DNA of 64,000 bases. Origin: Paenibacillus sp. FSL K6-1330 (GTDB taxonomy: Bacteria > Bacillota > Bacilli > Paenibacillales > Paenibacillaceae). Where the stretch lies: the NCBI RefSeq assembly GCF_037976825.1, contig NZ_CP150269.1:579001-643000 (forward strand), read 5' to 3'. A program made the translations under genes and the position numbers. This document shows positions 62,274 through 64,000 of the stretch, piece after piece. The number at the start of each line of letters is the position of its first letter. The first letter of the stretch is position 1. Under the pieces are notes generated by a model that was given only the letters and a program-made list of their open reading frames with translations, ran no database searches and had not been told where the DNA came from.

Positions 62274-63905
62274 GTGATTTTGGATAATCAATGTGGTGAA
62301 ATAACTGATCTGGAGATCATTCAGCAAACTAAGCAGCAGTGTATAGACAAGGGGATGGACCCGGAGCTTGTTCCAACACATACGAATCGATTGAATGATG
62401 AGGTATTGGCCGCAAGGCGTGCAAAATATAAAGAGTACATTGAAGTGATACAAGTTTTCGTGAATAAGTTCCTTTCCTCCGGATCAGGAAACCCTGTCGT
62501 GATTACAATTACGGATAACGAGGGATTCATTCTTGATATGGAAGGGGACCCGACCATTATAGAAACAGCCCGGTATTTGGGTATTGCCGAAGGCAACGGC
62601 TATTCCCAAGTAGACGGTCCGAGCTCAATTGATCTGTGTCTCCGGTACGAACGGCCATTTACGTTGATAGGAGAGGACCATTTTCATCATATTCTTCATC
62701 GCATGGCATGTTATTCGGCTCCCTTTCACGGCGAGGATGGGAAGGCGATTATAGGAACGATCTCTCTAATGACGAACAGGGAGTTTGTTCACCCGCATTT
62801 GCATGCCTTGCTGTGCACGATGGCCGATTCCCTGGAACGGGAGATGGTTACCCGCAAACAGAACACGCAGTTGCAAACCCTGAATCAGGTGCTCCTCGGA
62901 ACGAATCATTATGGCGTAATCATTACCGATGCAACGGGTCAAATTCTGGAGATGAACGAAACCAGCTTAAGCCTGCTGTGCAAAGGCGGCAGCGACCGAA
63001 ACCGAGCCCAATATGTGGGTCGATCGGTCTTCGGAATTAAGCCGATTGGCGAGTTTTATGAGCGGGTGATACACCGGCAGCAAATCTGCATCGGAGAAGA
63101 GCTTTCGCTTGAGATTTCTGGAAACATGAATCACTATATACTTGATGTTCAGCCTGCTTATGACCGTGAGGGACAGCTCATGCGGGTGGTAGGTTTTCTT
63201 CGTGATATTACAGAGCTGAAGCGGACGGAGGAAGTACTGCGGAATACGGAAAAGCTGGTATTTGCCGGTCAGGTTGCCGTAAGCATCGCTCATGAAGTGC
63301 GCAATCCTCTCACCACAGTGAAGGGAATGCTCCAGTTAGCGAATAAGGACGCCTGCCTTCGGCACTATGACCTGATTATGTCGGAGCTGGAGCGGGCTAA
63401 TCTGATGGTAGGGGAATTTATGATTCTGGGAAAGCCCCAGGCTGCGGTTTTTAAGCTAGAGGACTGCGGTGAAATTCTGACAGAGGTGCTCCACTTGTTT
63501 GCCATTCAGGCGGAGCTTAGCGGGATCGACATGACCCAATGCATCGGGCAGCATGCAACGATTCTATGTGACCGGAATCAGATTAAGCAGGTATTTCTTA
63601 ATATTCTGAAGAATGCGATGGAAGCCTTGCCGCATGGCGGGAACATTCACATTCATCTGGATGTGCAGGAAGGATATCAACGCGTGATTTTTACGGATAA
63701 CGGCTCCGGCATGACGGATGATGTGCTTCAGCGGATTGGGGAGCCTTTTCATACGACCAAGCCGGACGGCAATGGCCTTGGTATTATGATCGTCCACCGG
63801 ATCATGGAGAGCCACAATGGCCGGATTGTCATCCGGAGTGAGGAAGAGCGGGGAACATCGGTCGAAATAAGTCTGCCGATCTCGAGTCAGAGCCCATCTA
63901 GTTAA
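62274..63905 (+). CDS. Soluble PAS-domain sensor histidine kinase
   Basis: Cytoplasmic kinase (543 aa from GTG 62274, 541 from TTG 62280). A GAF-like N-terminal sensor (about 50-195: VVITITDNEGFILDMEGDP, the pattern of PrpR/AcoR/FhlA-type regulators), a PAS domain (about 210-325), HisKA with His340 (SIAHEVRNPLTTVKG) and HATPase (FTDNGSGMTDDVLQ, NGLGIMIVHRIME). No membrane helix. AAGGGG lies 3 bases before the GTG and 9 before the TTG, so the TTG is plausible. This type resembles kinases of the sporulation phosphorelay, but no partner regulator lies in the window. The HTH of GAF-type activators is absent. Confidence 0.87.
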   Translation: MILDNQCGEITDLEIIQQTKQQCIDKGMDPELVPTHTNRLNDEVLAARRAKYKEYIEVIQVFVNKFLSSGSGNPVVITITDNEGFILDMEGDPTIIETARYLGIAEGNGYSQVDGPSSIDLCLRYERPFTLIGEDHFHHILHRMACYSAPFHGEDGKAIIGTISLMTNREFVHPHLHALLCTMADSLEREMVTRKQNTQLQTLNQVLLGTNHYGVIITDATGQILEMNETSLSLLCKGGSDRNRAQYVGRSVFGIKPIGEFYERVIHRQQICIGEELSLEISGNMNHYILDVQPAYDREGQLMRVVGFLRDITELKRTEEVLRNTEKLVFAGQVAVSIAHEVRNPLTTVKGMLQLANKDACLRHYDLIMSELERANLMVGEFMILGKPQAAVFKLEDCGEILTEVLHLFAIQAELSGIDMTQCIGQHATILCDRNQIKQVFLNILKNAMEALPHGGNIHIHLDVQEGYQRVIFTDNGSGMTDDVLQRIGEPFHTTKPDGNGLGIMIVHRIMESHNGRIVIRSEEERGTSVEISLPISSQSPSS

Positions 63906-64000
63906 GCTGATTAACTATTAAGGTTATGCAGAATTATGCGGATTAACAGAAACAGCGCTGACCATGCCGGTCCTTGAACCTCAAGGACAGGGCGCGTCAG

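Noticed and set aside
1..64000. CRISPR array, tRNA, rRNA or prophage
   Set aside because: No regularly spaced repeats, no cloverleaf or rRNA sequence, and no phage structural or integrase genes were recognised. Only two IS elements were found.

Overview
The window reads as a chromosomal stretch of a Paenibacillus-like Firmicute. Evidence: strong AGGAGG-type ribosome binding sites, several TTG/GTG starts, many YesM/YesN-type two-component pairs beside sugar ABC importers that lack their own ATPase, GlpP antitermination, DUF421 and copper-amine-oxidase-N-terminal proteins, and a large secreted modular glucanase. Base composition looks close to 50% GC (estimated by eye). No rRNA, tRNA, CRISPR array or prophage was seen.

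Layout. 1-646: end of an unrecognised gene. 1057-7662: sensor kinase/AraC-type regulator pair followed by a lipoprotein-permease-permease sugar importer. 7970-9034: Ada alkylation-repair protein, whose terminator is split by a dead IS3-family element (9128-10579). 10632-15768: two AraC regulators around a sugar-phosphate isomerase-like protein and two Gfo/Idh/MocA dehydrogenases. 16194-17300: a short UvrC-like (Cho-like) nuclease. 17765-20771: an ECF-type sigma factor, a BtrH/C39-like protein and a solute-binding-protein-fold protein without signal peptide, overlapping head to tail; this is the most unusual locus here. 20941-22438: a membrane-anchored hypothetical protein and an APH-like kinase. 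22595-24150: an IS1182-family element flanked by a 22-bp duplication that is itself a terminator hairpin.

24181-44149 is a large glucan-utilisation region. It holds beta-phosphoglucomutase and a GH65 phosphorylase (minus strand), then on the plus strand an AraC regulator, a YesM/YesN pair, a sugar importer, a GH3 beta-glucosidase, a glycogen-debranching-type enzyme, DinB, and a 1280-residue secreted GH87 alpha-1,3-glucanase. 44784-49746 is a glycerol-3-phosphate/glycerophosphodiester unit: glpP antiterminator, Ugp-like importer and a GDPD phosphodiesterase. 50026-52108 is a multidrug exporter with its TetR repressor; two identical palindromes overlap the promoter. 52275-56499 contains a copper-amine-oxidase-N protein, DUF421, and a GPH sugar symporter joined to a YdjC deacetylase. 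56603-63905 contains a secreted hypothetical protein, an OmpR/EnvZ-type pair, aspartase, a lipoprotein and a PAS histidine kinase.

Working together: extracellular alpha- or beta-glucans would be cut outside, imported by ABC systems probably energised by a shared ATPase encoded elsewhere, then cleaved or phosphorolysed inside, with pgmB channelling beta-glucose-1-phosphate into glycolysis. Each import operon is paired with a kinase/AraC-type regulator. Several such operons carry cre-like sequences suggesting CcpA control. These pathway links are inferences from gene content.
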